A DNA stretch of 64,000 bases from Mesorhizobium sp. AR10. GTDB taxonomy: Bacteria; Pseudomonadota; Alphaproteobacteria; Rhizobiales; Rhizobiaceae. The translations under genes were made by a program, and so were the position numbers. Positions 27,378 to 35,930 of this stretch are shown piece after piece. Within the stretch, counting starts at the first letter, position 1. The number at the start of each line of letters is the position of its first letter. Location of the stretch: NCBI RefSeq assembly GCF_024746795.1, contig NZ_CP080524.1, forward strand, positions 124,001 through 188,000, read 5' to 3'. Under the pieces are notes generated by a model. It was not told where the DNA came from, ran no database searches, and saw nothing but the letters and a program-made list of their open reading frames with translations.

Positions 27378-27842
27378 GGCGGCGGGAGAACACGCAGTTG
27401 TGCGGCGAGAGAAGGACCGGGACCGGGACCGGCTGCCTTCCGGTGACCATGAGGTCCGGACTGTGGTCATTGACCCTTCCTCTCTCAAGCTTACGCGCAG
27501 CGAGAGAGGCTGGCAGCAAATTACTCCTCAGCCGTCTGACGCTTCTGCTCACGACGCATCCTTCGACCACAGGCTGGTGTTCGGCGCTTGTATAAAGCGC
27601 CGGGTATTTTGACGTCTCATGCATGATCGATATCGGAACTCGCACAGTCCGACGTAGCCGCCGGTAATCCTGCGAGAAACGTCAAAAGCGCGGACGCTTC
27701 CTACAAGCCCTGAATTTCAGGGCGTGGTCAGGTGCGAGCCACGGAAACCAGGCCTCCCTCTCGATAGAGCGCTGGGTACAGGCGCAGACACACTCGGGCG
27801 AGGCTCCGCACAGAACGTCAATCCATCCAAACGAGGACGACC
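27378..27842. other. Divergent intergenic region with two inverted repeats
   Basis: 465 bases separate the patatin operon (-) from the isochorismatase cluster (+). A 7-bp hairpin with a 5-base loop lies at 27583-27601 (GGCGCTT and AAGCGCC), followed by a short T-rich stretch on the plus strand. A near-continuous palindrome lies at 27707-27723 (GCCCTGAA, one T, TTCAGGGC), about 120 bases before the isochorismatase start, and looks like an operator. No convincing gene is present. Confidence 0.55.
27707..27723 (+). promoter_or_regulatory. Palindromic probable operator
   Basis: GCCCTGAATTTCAGGGC, eight-base perfect arms around one T, in the divergent region before the isochorismatase cluster. 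No regulator gene is adjacent, so the protein that would bind it is unknown. Confidence 0.4.
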
Positions 27843-28496
27843 ATGCCGACAAATGCCAATCCCACACCCGGTTCAGAGCTGATTTCGCCAAAGGACCACA
27901 CGCTGATCATGATCGATTTCCAGTCGCAGATGTCCTTTGCCACCAAGTCGATCGATGCAGTCCTCTTACGCAACAACGCCGCGCTGGTCGCCTATGCCGC
28001 CGCCGGCTTCGGGGTTTCGACGATCCTCACCACCGTCGCCGAGAAGACATTCTCGGGACCGATGTTCGACGAGATCACAGCTGCCTTTCCCGGCCGGCTG
28101 CTGCTCGACCGCACCTCCATGAACACCTGGGAGGACGCCGCCGTCATCAAGCAGGTCAATGCGATCGGCAAGAAGCGTCTTGTCTTGTGCGGCCTGTGGA
28201 CCAGCGTCTGCATCGTCGGCCCGTCGCTCTCAGCGCTCAATCAGGGGTTCGAAGTCTATGTGATTGCAGACGCCTGCGGCGACGTCTCCGACGAAGCGCA
28301 TGAGCGCGCCATGCAGCGGATGATCCAGGCCGGCGTGCGGCCGATGACATCGCTGCAGTATCTGCTGGAGCTGCAGCGCGACTGGGCGCGCGGCGACACC
28401 TACGAGCTGACGACGGGCATCGCCAAGAAGTTCGGCGGCGCCTACGGCCTCGGCGTCATCTATGCCAAGACCATGCTCGGCGCGCACGAGGGCTGA
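27843..28496 (+). CDS. Isochorismatase-family cysteine hydrolase
   Basis: 217 residues, with GAGGA before the ATG. The cysteine-hydrolase fold shows the first catalytic Asp in LIMIDFQSQM, a lysine in the EKTF region and the nucleophile Cys in LWTSVCIVGPSLSAL, along with VIADACGDVS. The form is close to YcaC-like hydrolases rather than true isochorismatase or nicotinamidase. First of six co-directional genes; many rhizobia carry similar hydrolases beside XapX and amidohydrolase genes. Its substrate is unknown. Confidence 0.9.
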   Translation: MPTNANPTPGSELISPKDHTLIMIDFQSQMSFATKSIDAVLLRNNAALVAYAAAGFGVSTILTTVAEKTFSGPMFDEITAAFPGRLLLDRTSMNTWEDAAVIKQVNAIGKKRLVLCGLWTSVCIVGPSLSALNQGFEVYVIADACGDVSDEAHERAMQRMIQAGVRPMTSLQYLLELQRDWARGDTYELTTGIAKKFGGAYGLGVIYAKTMLGAHEG

Positions 28497-28505
28497 ACCA
28501 TGGGA

Positions 28506-28533
28506 GTGGCGCTGGCGATTTCGCCGGCGCCAC
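28506..28533 (+). other. Intercistronic hairpin
   Basis: A 12-bp stem with one G-T pair (GTGGCGCTGGCG and CGCCGGCGCCAC) around an ATTT loop sits in the 71-base gap between the isochorismatase and XapX genes. No T-run follows. It may stabilise the upstream message or attenuate transcription into the rest of the cluster. Confidence 0.65.
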
Positions 28534-28567
28534 CTCGGCAATCCCTTCCGTTTTCCTGGAGCGCCCC

Positions 28568-28855
28568 ATGAAACCCTATGTCATCTCGCTTGCCGCCGGC
28601 CTTCTCGTGGGCGTCATCTATGGACTGCTGAACGTCCGCTCCCCGGCCCCGCCCATCATCGCGCTTGTCGGTCTGCTCGGCATCCTCGTCGGCGAGCAGC
28701 TTCCACCGCTTGTCAGGAATATGTGGCGCAGCGAGCCAGCGGCTCTGTCGTGGCTGCATCAGGTGCGCCCGCATGTTTTCGGGCATTTGCCGCAAGGCGG
28801 TTTGCCGGCCGAGTCGTCGGAAGTCCGGCGCGCGGAAAAGAGCACACAGGGCTGA
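28568..28855 (+). CDS. XapX-domain small membrane protein
   Basis: 95 residues with GGAG just before the ATG. Two membrane helices: the first in ISLAAGLLVGVIYGLL, the second in IIALVGLLGILVGEQL, joined by the hallmark RSPAPP. This matches the XapX domain found in short bacterial proteins, here with a 40-residue soluble C-terminal tail. Its function is not established. It is second in the isochorismatase cluster and 27 bases before the amidohydrolase gene. Confidence 0.88.
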   Translation: MKPYVISLAAGLLVGVIYGLLNVRSPAPPIIALVGLLGILVGEQLPPLVRNMWRSEPAALSWLHQVRPHVFGHLPQGGLPAESSEVRRAEKSTQG

Positions 28856-28882
28856 ATTCCAACATTTGCGAGGCTATGAACC

Positions 28883-30772
28883 ATGGTTGAAGGCAACACC
28901 GCCGACCTGATCCTGCATCATGGGCTGATCACCACACTTGACCGTTCCAATCCGACCGCGAGCGCCGTCGCCATCAAGGACGGCAAGGTCCTGGCTGTCG
29001 GCCATGACTGGGATATCATGGGATTGGCTGGCGCCGGGACCAAAATAGTCGACCTCAAAGGCAGGCGCGTGCTGCCCGGGCTGATCGACAACCATACGCA
29101 CGTCGTGCGCGGCGGCCTGAACTTCAACATGGAACTGCGTTGGGACGGTGTCCGCTCCCTGGCGGACGCCATGGCGATGCTAAAGCGGCAGGTCGATATC
29201 ACCCCGCCGCCGCAATGGGTGCGGGTCATAGGCGGCTTTACCGAGCATCAGTTCCCCGAGAAGCGCCTGCCGACCATCGAGGAACTCAACGCCATCGCCC
29301 CCGACACGCCGATCTTCATTCTCCATCTGTATGACCGCGCTCTGCTCAATGCCGCAGCCCTTCGCGCCGTCGGCTACACGAAGGACACGCCGAACCCACC
29401 CGGCGGCGAGATCACCCGCGACACGGCCGGCAATCCGACCGGCCTGTTGCTCGCCAAGCCGAACGCCGGCATCCTCTATGCGACGCTGGCCAGGGGTCCG
29501 AAGCTGCCCTTCGACTATCAGGTCAATTCCACCCGCCATTTCATGCGCGAACTCAACCGCCTCGGCGTGACCGGCGTCATCGACGCCGGCGGTGGCTTTC
29601 AGAACTATCCGGACGATTATGCGGTTATCCAGAAGCTTGCCGACGATGACCTCATGACGGTGCGGCTTGCGTACAATCTGTTCACGCAGAAGCCGAAGGA
29701 GGAGAAGGACGACTTCCTCAAATGGACCTCCTCGGTCGAATACAAGCAGGGGACAGACTATTTCCGCCATAACGGTGCGGGCGAGATGCTCGTCTTCTCG
29801 GCTGCCGATTTCGAGGATTTCCGCGAACCGCGTCCGGACATGGCACCGGAAATGGAAGGCGATCTGGAGGAAGTCGTTCGCATACTCGCGCAAAACCGGT
29901 GGCCCTGGCGGCTACACGCCACTTATGACGAGACCATCAGCCGGGCGCTCGACGTCTTCGAGAAGGTCAACCAGGATATTCCGCTCGACGGCCTGAACTG
30001 GTTCTTCGACCACGCCGAGACGATTTCCGAGGAATCGATCGACCGCGTCGCAGCGTTGGGTGGTGGTATCGCCGTCCAGCATCGCATGGCCTACCAAGGC
30101 GAATATTTCGTCGAACGCTACGGCCAAGGCGCTGCCGAGGCGACACCGCCAATCGCAAAGATGTTAGACAGAGGTGTCCGCGTTTCGGCCGGTACCGATG
30201 CCACCCGCGTCGCCTCCTACAACCCGTGGGTCTCGCTCTCATGGATGATCACCGGGCGCACTGTCGGGGGTATGCGGATCTATCCGCGCCGCAACTGCCT
30301 CGACCGCGAGACGGCTCTTCGCATGTGGACCGAGAATGTTACCTGGTTCTCGAACGACGAGGGCAGGAGAGGCCGGATAGAAAAGGGCCATCTCGCCGAT
30401 CTGATCGTCCCCGACAAGGACTTCTTCGCCTGTGCCGAGGAAGAGATTTCCTTCCTTACTTCGGAACTCACCATTGTCGGCGGCAAGGTGGTCTATGGCG
30501 CTGGTGATTTCGCCGATCTCGACGAGAGCGTCGTTCCGCCCGCGATGCCGGACTGGTCACCGGTTCGCGTCTTCGGCGGCTATGGCGCCTGGGGCGAAGC
30601 CGACGGAGCCGGGCGCAAAGCGCTGCGAAGAACCGCGATCGCCGCCTGCGGCTGTTCATCCGCGTGCGGCGTGCATGCTCACGACCATGCCGGCGCCTGG
30701 GCCTCGAAGCTCCCGGTGTCCGACCTCAAGGGTTTTTTTGGTGCGCTCGGCTGCAGTTGCTGGGCCGTCTGA
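28883..30772 (+). CDS. Amidohydrolase family (YtcJ-like) with Cys/His-rich tail
   Basis: 629 residues. The metal-binding motif DNHTHVVRGG (about 70), a mid-protein HATYDE and the later GTDATRVASYNPW are those of YtcJ-like metal-dependent hydrolases; RGRIEKGHLADLIV closes the composite beta sandwich. The last 45 residues, CGCSSACGVHAHDHAG to GALGCSCWAV, are rich in Cys and His and lie beyond the normal end of the family; they could bind a metal. GAGG precedes the ATG. It is likely a cytoplasmic hydrolase of an amide or ester; the partner isochorismatase-type enzyme suggests a short catabolic route. Confidence 0.9.
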   Translation: MVEGNTADLILHHGLITTLDRSNPTASAVAIKDGKVLAVGHDWDIMGLAGAGTKIVDLKGRRVLPGLIDNHTHVVRGGLNFNMELRWDGVRSLADAMAMLKRQVDITPPPQWVRVIGGFTEHQFPEKRLPTIEELNAIAPDTPIFILHLYDRALLNAAALRAVGYTKDTPNPPGGEITRDTAGNPTGLLLAKPNAGILYATLARGPKLPFDYQVNSTRHFMRELNRLGVTGVIDAGGGFQNYPDDYAVIQKLADDDLMTVRLAYNLFTQKPKEEKDDFLKWTSSVEYKQGTDYFRHNGAGEMLVFSAADFEDFREPRPDMAPEMEGDLEEVVRILAQNRWPWRLHATYDETISRALDVFEKVNQDIPLDGLNWFFDHAETISEESIDRVAALGGGIAVQHRMAYQGEYFVERYGQGAAEATPPIAKMLDRGVRVSAGTDATRVASYNPWVSLSWMITGRTVGGMRIYPRRNCLDRETALRMWTENVTWFSNDEGRRGRIEKGHLADLIVPDKDFFACAEEEISFLTSELTIVGGKVVYGAGDFADLDESVVPPAMPDWSPVRVFGGYGAWGEADGAGRKALRRTAIAACGCSSACGVHAHDHAGAWASKLPVSDLKGFFGALGCSCWAV

Positions 30773-30787
30773 TCCAGGGAGCCATTC

Positions 30788-31273
30788 ATGAACACGAATA
30801 CCATTGCGATTGAACGAAGCCTCGCCATCAAACTGCTTACCCTGCGCGTATTTGCTCTACTCGCTTTGTGTGCCGCCTATATTCAGGGGCCGATCGTCAA
30901 GCTCCTCGATTTCGGCGGCGCCATCGCCGAGATGGAGCATTTCGGACTTCTGCCGGCACCGTTTTTCGCCGCAGCCGTCATCGCCTTCGAACTGGCAATG
31001 TCGGCGCTCATCGTGACGGGATACTGGCGTTGGATGGGAGCCCTGGCGCTTGCCGTCTTCACGCTTGCCGCGACATGGATCGCGCTGCGTTTCTGGGAAC
31101 TGCCGCCCGGCCCCGCGCAGTCCATGGCCATGAACGCATTCTTCGAGCATGTCGGACTTGCCGGAGCCTTTATCTTCGTTGCTGGCAACGACCTTGCCAG
31201 TCGCCGGACGTCAGGACGGGCCCAATATCGTTCATTCGGAAGGGATGCTGCTACTGACATCCACAAAGGGTAG
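30788..31273 (+). CDS. DoxX-family membrane protein
   Basis: 161 residues with about four membrane helices (LRVFALLALCAAYI, FFAAAVIAFELAMSAL, MGALALAVFTLAATWI, HVGLAGAFIFVAG) and the DoxX features GPIVKLLDFGG and an Asn-rich final loop. DoxX proteins are small membrane proteins linked with oxidoreductases and oxidative stress. It starts 15 bases after the amidohydrolase stop, with GGGAG as ribosome site, so it belongs to the same operon. Confidence 0.85.
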   Translation: MNTNTIAIERSLAIKLLTLRVFALLALCAAYIQGPIVKLLDFGGAIAEMEHFGLLPAPFFAAAVIAFELAMSALIVTGYWRWMGALALAVFTLAATWIALRFWELPPGPAQSMAMNAFFEHVGLAGAFIFVAGNDLASRRTSGRAQYRSFGRDAATDIHKG

Positions 31274-31370
31274 CCCACTTTAAACGAGAAGGACGGTGTG
31301 GGACGATCATTGTCATTGCACACGCCTCGGCGAGGATCGTCGGAGGAACATAGCGTAAGCGGAGACCTTT

Positions 31371-32051
31371 ATGACCAGACCGTCGCTCGGCGTCCTCCTC
31401 AGTTTCAACGGCGGCTATGTCGACACAATGGGCTTCCTGGCCTTTGCCGGCCTCTTCACCGCCCATGTCACCGGGAATTTCGTGACGCTGGGCGCTGCGC
31501 TCGTCTTCGGAACGACAGGAGTTATCGCGAAGCTGCTCGCATTGCCGGTCTTCAGCGTCGTTATCCTGCTGACGAGCGTGCTGTCCCTGCGCCTCAAGCT
31601 GGCAGGACGAAGAGCCATCGTCACACTCCTCTTCCTGAAGCTTGTTCTGTTCACGATCGCCGCCATTGCAGCCTTCGTTCACGGCCCGGTCTCGAATGGC
31701 GACTCGCCTGCGGCCATCGCCATCGGGATGACGCTTGTAACGGCCATGGCGATCCAGAACGGACTGCATCGGGCCCACCTTTCCAAGCTGCCGCCGACGA
31801 CGTTGATGACCGGCACGACGACGCAAATCATGATCGATCTCGCCACCCTCATGCCCGGCACGGCAGTTGATCACATGCATGAGGTCAAGGAGCGGCTGAA
31901 GCGTATGGCAACAAGCCTCGTCTCCTTTGCAATTGGATGTGCAGCCGCAGCACTGGCCTTCGTTGCCTCCCCGACCTGGTGCTTCGTCGTGCCTCCGGTG
32001 CTGATCGCCATCAGTTTCCTGACCCCTTCCGGCGAACCCTCCGAGGCGTGA
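31371..32051 (+). CDS. YoaK-family (DUF1275) membrane protein
   Basis: 226 residues with about six membrane helices. The family features are the N-terminal FNGGYVDTMGFLAF, TAHVTGNFVTLGA, and the central MAIQNGLHRAHL with LPPTTLMTGTTTQI. DUF1275 proteins are inner-membrane proteins of unknown substrate, possibly transporters. GGAG lies before the ATG. It is 97 bases after the DoxX gene and 70 before Dps. Confidence 0.9.
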   Translation: MTRPSLGVLLSFNGGYVDTMGFLAFAGLFTAHVTGNFVTLGAALVFGTTGVIAKLLALPVFSVVILLTSVLSLRLKLAGRRAIVTLLFLKLVLFTIAAIAAFVHGPVSNGDSPAAIAIGMTLVTAMAIQNGLHRAHLSKLPPTTLMTGTTTQIMIDLATLMPGTAVDHMHEVKERLKRMATSLVSFAIGCAAAALAFVASPTWCFVVPPVLIAISFLTPSGEPSEA

Positions 32052-32121
32052 CCGACAACCTCATGGAAACACCCCCGAACGGCGGCCGGATGCCCGCCCT
32101 TGCATCTCCAGGAACTGTCTC

Positions 32122-32640
32122 ATGAACCCGACCAGCAAATCACGCAGAGCTTACGACCTGAAGACGCCGACCGGCCTCGGCGCGGATGCGACAAGGGACA
32201 TCGGCGCCGCCGCGACGGTGCTGCTTGCCGACGTCTTCACTCTCTATTTGAAGACGAAGAATTTCCATTGGCACATGTCGGGCCAGCATTTCCGCGACTA
32301 CCACCGTCTGCTCGACGATCAGAGCGCGGAAATCCTTGCAATGACCGATCCGCTGGCAGAGCGAGCGCGCACGCTCGGCGCCTGCACCATCAGGTCGATC
32401 GGAGACATTTCCCGTCAGCGGCGGCTCAAGGACAACGACGCCGATTTCGTCCATCCGCACGAGATGCTCGCCGAACTGCGCGAGGACAATGCCACGCTGG
32501 TCGCGAGCATGCGCTCGATGCACGATCTCTGCGACGAATATGGCGACGTGGCCACCGCCAGCCTTATGGAAAACTGGATCGACGAGGGCGAGAAGCGCGT
32601 CTGGTTCTTATTCGAGACGCTGCGCGGCAGCAACGGATAA
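32122..32640 (+). CDS. dps: Dps-type ferritin (DNA protection in starvation)
   Basis: 172 residues, the normal Dps length. Ferroxidase-site residues are visible in KTKNFHWHMSGQHFRDYHRLLDDQSAEI (His, His, Asp, Glu), as usual at the dimer interface. A basic N-terminal tail (MNPTSKSRRAYDLK) could bind DNA. Dps oxidises iron with peroxide and shields DNA. It ends the six-gene cluster and is followed by an 8-bp hairpin, consistent with being last in the transcript. Confidence 0.93.
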   Translation: MNPTSKSRRAYDLKTPTGLGADATRDIGAAATVLLADVFTLYLKTKNFHWHMSGQHFRDYHRLLDDQSAEILAMTDPLAERARTLGACTIRSIGDISRQRRLKDNDADFVHPHEMLAELREDNATLVASMRSMHDLCDEYGDVATASLMENWIDEGEKRVWFLFETLRGSNG

Positions 32641-32652
32641 CCCGTCGCGGAA

Positions 32653-32674
32653 ATGGCGGGCCTAGACCCGCCAT
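32653..32674 (+). terminator. Hairpin after dps, probable transcript end
   Basis: Perfect 8-bp stem ATGGCGGG / CCCGCCAT with loop CCTAGA, 13 bases after the dps stop. It lacks a run of T, so it is either a weak or Rho-assisted terminator or a 3'-end-protecting structure. Confidence 0.5.
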
Positions 32675-32679
32675 CCTTA

Positions 32680-33010
32680 AGGAGCGCCCGGTGGGTGTCG
32701 GCGTGCGCCCGCAGCCGGTTCGCGACGTAGCTGAGGACGGCTCCGACTTGCGCGCTCCTCGCATCGGCCGCCGCTGGGCGCAGCGATCGCCCCAGCGTAT
32801 TCATTGGCGACCCTGTGACAGATCTCCTCGAGGAGTTGCAATAGCCTCTGGACGTCGCGCCGTGAGCGCAAGCGCCGGCTGCACCAGCCGCGCCGACGAC
32901 GCGACTGTCTTGGCGAGATGGTGCAGATCGACGGACGCCCGCGATCGGGCTACGCAACCCCGGACCAGTTTGACGCCCGATCGGGCGCTCTCGTTCGGGC
33001 CGGCAGCACC
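32680..33010 (-). pseudogene. Remnant of an HWE/HisKA_2-type histidine kinase
   Basis: On the minus strand three frames in succession give one kinase N-terminus: VDLHHLAKTVASSARLVQPALALTA, then RLLQLLEEICHRVANEYAGAIA, then AAADARSAQVGAVLSYVANRLRAHADTHRALL. The CHRVANE with the following VANRL and HADTHRAL matches rhizobial sensor kinases in which HRIANE(F/Y) holds the phospho-acceptor His. Two frameshifts (about 32875 and 32800) and loss of the whole ATPase domain show that it is dead. It lies just before the AT-rich, recombinase-bearing stretch. Confidence 0.7.
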
Positions 33011-33019
33011 GTGATGCGA

Positions 33020-34190
33020 TATTTCTACTTTGCTAGCCGTGCGACATTCGAACTTGGTTGCAACATCCAACTCTAGGCACTTTGTGCTCAGCGATGAACG
33101 AGAAATAACATGCCCGATACTCCGGCGACCATCGACTTGCGCCGGCCTGCGCAATCTCATTTTTGTGCCTAGGGACCCTGAAAATTCATCGCCGAATTTT
33201 TCAATATAGTGACTCTTCTGAGTGCCTTTTCCTATGACACCTCGTATTCAGCATTTGGGTAGCCGCCCGCCCCTTGATCGGGCTATTTCCCTAGCGGCTG
33301 AGTAAGCCGAACGCCGTAAGTGCATTCCTAGATGAAACTAGGCCGGCGAAATCCGCACCGTCGGCATGCGAAGCGGGGCCATCAGGCTTCCGTTTCAGAA
33401 GTGCAATTTCCATTCTGCTGTTATGTCGAGCGGTTGCGCTGAAAAAACGGAGCGTTGCTTTCAGATCACGGGCCTCCGCGACAATTAAAACGCAACCCGG
33501 CTCGAGCCGATGTCGGGCCCGCTATCCGCGATGACCAACCTACGGAAGCTTGATATCGATACGACAAGAAAGTGCAAGCGTCGCCGGTGGCCAGGGAAAC
33601 CTTGCGAACTCTCTCTGCATCTTACCGGATGAACCAAGTGCCGATCCCCAGCAGCGCCTTTAGAGGCAGCAGCTCCCTCCAGCCATAGCCAAGTCACGTC
33701 AATAACTACCTTGCGGGAACTACGTGATGCGATGGCGTTTGTGAAAGTCACGCAGAGAGCTAAGCACTAGACAAATTAGGTCATCCCGATCGCAGCATCA
33801 TGCTTTGAATGTTGCCATAAAGTTTCAATACGTATAACTAGAAACATTAGAAGTTATATCGGTCATTATTATCATTATTTCCCTATCTTAACTGTAACTC
33901 TTATGGTTAATATTTACGTTAACGCTAGCTGTCATTTGCAATATCGTAATTTACGTGTTTCTATATTTGAATGAGCAGAGGAAAGCTGCCGTGCCTCGAA
34001 ACCCGACGAGTCGGACGAGATCGAATTGGACAAGCTCGATTGACTTGTCATATCGCCCGGGCGGCAAGGGGTACCCTTCTTGTACAACTTCATATGTTTC
34101 GTAGAAGAAGGTGTTCCCGAAATTCTGCTCCTGAACACGGTCCGCGGGAACGCGGCCGTAGTGTGAAACGAGTCAGTTAACAGGAGTTTT
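33020..34190. other. Non-coding, partly AT-rich stretch before the recombinases
   Basis: About 1.1 kb holding no convincing gene. From about 33780 to 33970 the base composition is far more AT-rich than the rest of the window. Small inverted repeats are present: GAAAATTC / GAATTTTTC at 33180-33202, and GTTAA / TTAAC near 33914-33931. Such a composition next to tandem recombinases suggests the end of a mobile or foreign segment. No tRNA or obvious attachment-site repeat was seen. Confidence 0.5.
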
Positions 34191-34193
34191 GTG

Positions 34194-35930
34194 ATGACTA
34201 CGCAGATAACTTTCAGCCCAGAACCTATGATGTCTGAGGTTGTGGCAACCTTGATGAAACACCCTCGCATTTCCACCCGCCGCCTGCAGGAACAAGTCTC
34301 TGCACTGAAGACAGCGGAGGAATGGTCCGGTAAACGCCTCCAGCACATCCAGGCGAGCGTCTCTGCCCTGCGGGATCTTTTCGAACCCCTCGAGTCAAAA
34401 GCGTTGGGTGTCAGCCGCAAACGCTTGGCCAACGTGAAGAGTCTGTGCTTGAGCGCGCTTGCAAAAAGCGAAGCGCTTTCTGGCTCGCTGGCCAAACGTG
34501 CACAGCGTCGCCCGAAGCCACCGGAGTGGGCAGAGCTCTGGAACAAACTGCGGCTTCCTGTCCAGCAGAACAGCCTCTCTCGGCTGGTCAACTGGTGCAG
34601 CCGTGCCGGCATCGCTCCGCATGAGGTGAATTCGCGGGTTATGGACCGCGTCATGGCCGACATGGCGAACACTTCGCTACGGCCAAACCAGTATCAAGTT
34701 CGTCGCACCATGACAAAAACCTGGAACGAGATCGGCGATATCTTTCCGGAAAAGAACCTGCAGAAGGTTGCCGTGCCGCCATCGCGGTTGCGTAGGACGC
34801 GCATCCCAATTGCGTCGCTCCCTCAAGGTTTCATGGACGACTGGCACGATTTCGCGTGTTGGGCCAACGGCAATGACGTGTTCGCCGATAAGCGCCGGCC
34901 TCATCCACTTAAGCAGTCTACCCTCGACATTATGTTCTGTCGTGTGCATCTCGCTGCGAGCTTGCTTGTCGCAACAGGAGTCGACGTTGCGAGTATCTGG
35001 AGCTTGTCGGATCTCGTCGGGATCGACACGTTCAAGAAGATTCTCCGTCAGCTTCATGCGAAGACGAAGGGCCAGCCCAATTATGACGCGTTCTTTACCG
35101 CGACATCATTGATTCAGATCGCGCGCGAATGGGTCAAAGTTGCTCCCGATCATCTCGAGAAAATGAAAGGGCTGATCAAGGTGTTGCCGCGGCCTGAATT
35201 TGAGATGAGCCGGAAGAACAAGCTTCTTGTGATGAAATTCAACGACCCCGTCCTGTATGAGCGTTACCTGACGGCTCCAGACAAGATCTGGCACGAAATT
35301 CAAAGCGGCTGCAAACGAGGTCGTCTGCGGTTGGCGGAGGCCCAGGCCGCGCTGGCGTTGAGCGTCTTGATGTATATGCCGATCCGGCTCGGAAATCTGA
35401 CTTCGTTGGCCTTCGATGAACATATGTTTCTCCGGCAGGATGGAACATCGACACTGTTGATCACCGCCGCAGAGACGAAGACCAAGGAGGATGTCGAGTT
35501 CGACATTCCTCCTGAGGTTGCGACACGCCTGATCGAATATCGCGATGTGATCGCACCGGCGGTAATCGGTCGTAGACCGAAGTACTTGTTCTCCAATGTT
35601 GACGGGAGCGTGAAAGGCTTCGCTGGGGTTCGCTATCTCGTGCAGCGCTACCTTAAACTGTACGTGGGCATCCACATGAACCCACACGCTTTCCGGCACC
35701 TGGCGGCCAAGTTGATCTTGGATCAAAATCCTGGCGGGCACGTCGTGGTGCAGCATCTCCTCGGCCACAAGAGCTTGGCGACGACTGCCACGTTCTATGC
35801 CGGCCGGGACACACCCCGTGCCGGGCGCCACCATCATGCGCTCCTGACAAAGGCGCTCGACGAGCGGCGTGCGAACCAGGCTCGCTCAAAGGTCGCCCGC
35901 CCGAGCCGTCGTGCAAGTGCGCAAGCATGA
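34194..35930 (+). CDS. Tyrosine recombinase (site-specific integrase), large
   Basis: 578 residues from the ATG at 34194, with AGGAG seven bases upstream. The C-terminal catalytic domain has the first Arg in MPIRLGNLTSL, a beta-hairpin lysine in AETKTKEDVEF, HAFRHLAAKLIL, HLLGHKSLATTATFY with the nucleophilic Tyr. The N-terminal 330 residues are unusually long and of unclear fold. The stop overlaps the start of a second recombinase (ATGA), so the two are translated together. The pair resembles the TnpA/TnpB recombinases of Tn554-like elements in principle, though gene order and lengths differ; this link is inference. The AT-rich upstream region suggests transfer. Confidence 0.93.
   Translation: MTTQITFSPEPMMSEVVATLMKHPRISTRRLQEQVSALKTAEEWSGKRLQHIQASVSALRDLFEPLESKALGVSRKRLANVKSLCLSALAKSEALSGSLAKRAQRRPKPPEWAELWNKLRLPVQQNSLSRLVNWCSRAGIAPHEVNSRVMDRVMADMANTSLRPNQYQVRRTMTKTWNEIGDIFPEKNLQKVAVPPSRLRRTRIPIASLPQGFMDDWHDFACWANGNDVFADKRRPHPLKQSTLDIMFCRVHLAASLLVATGVDVASIWSLSDLVGIDTFKKILRQLHAKTKGQPNYDAFFTATSLIQIAREWVKVAPDHLEKMKGLIKVLPRPEFEMSRKNKLLVMKFNDPVLYERYLTAPDKIWHEIQSGCKRGRLRLAEAQAALALSVLMYMPIRLGNLTSLAFDEHMFLRQDGTSTLLITAAETKTKEDVEFDIPPEVATRLIEYRDVIAPAVIGRRPKYLFSNVDGSVKGFAGVRYLVQRYLKLYVGIHMNPHAFRHLAAKLILDQNPGGHVVVQHLLGHKSLATTATFYAGRDTPRAGRHHHALLTKALDERRANQARSKVARPSRRASAQA

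Noticed and set aside
33485..33751. 88-codon minus-strand frame before the recombinases
   Set aside because: No ribosome site, no domain, atypical composition; probably random.
33020..34190. Integrase attachment site or tRNA target
   Set aside because: No tRNA and no direct repeat pair was found in the window to define att sites; the small inverted repeats alone are not enough.
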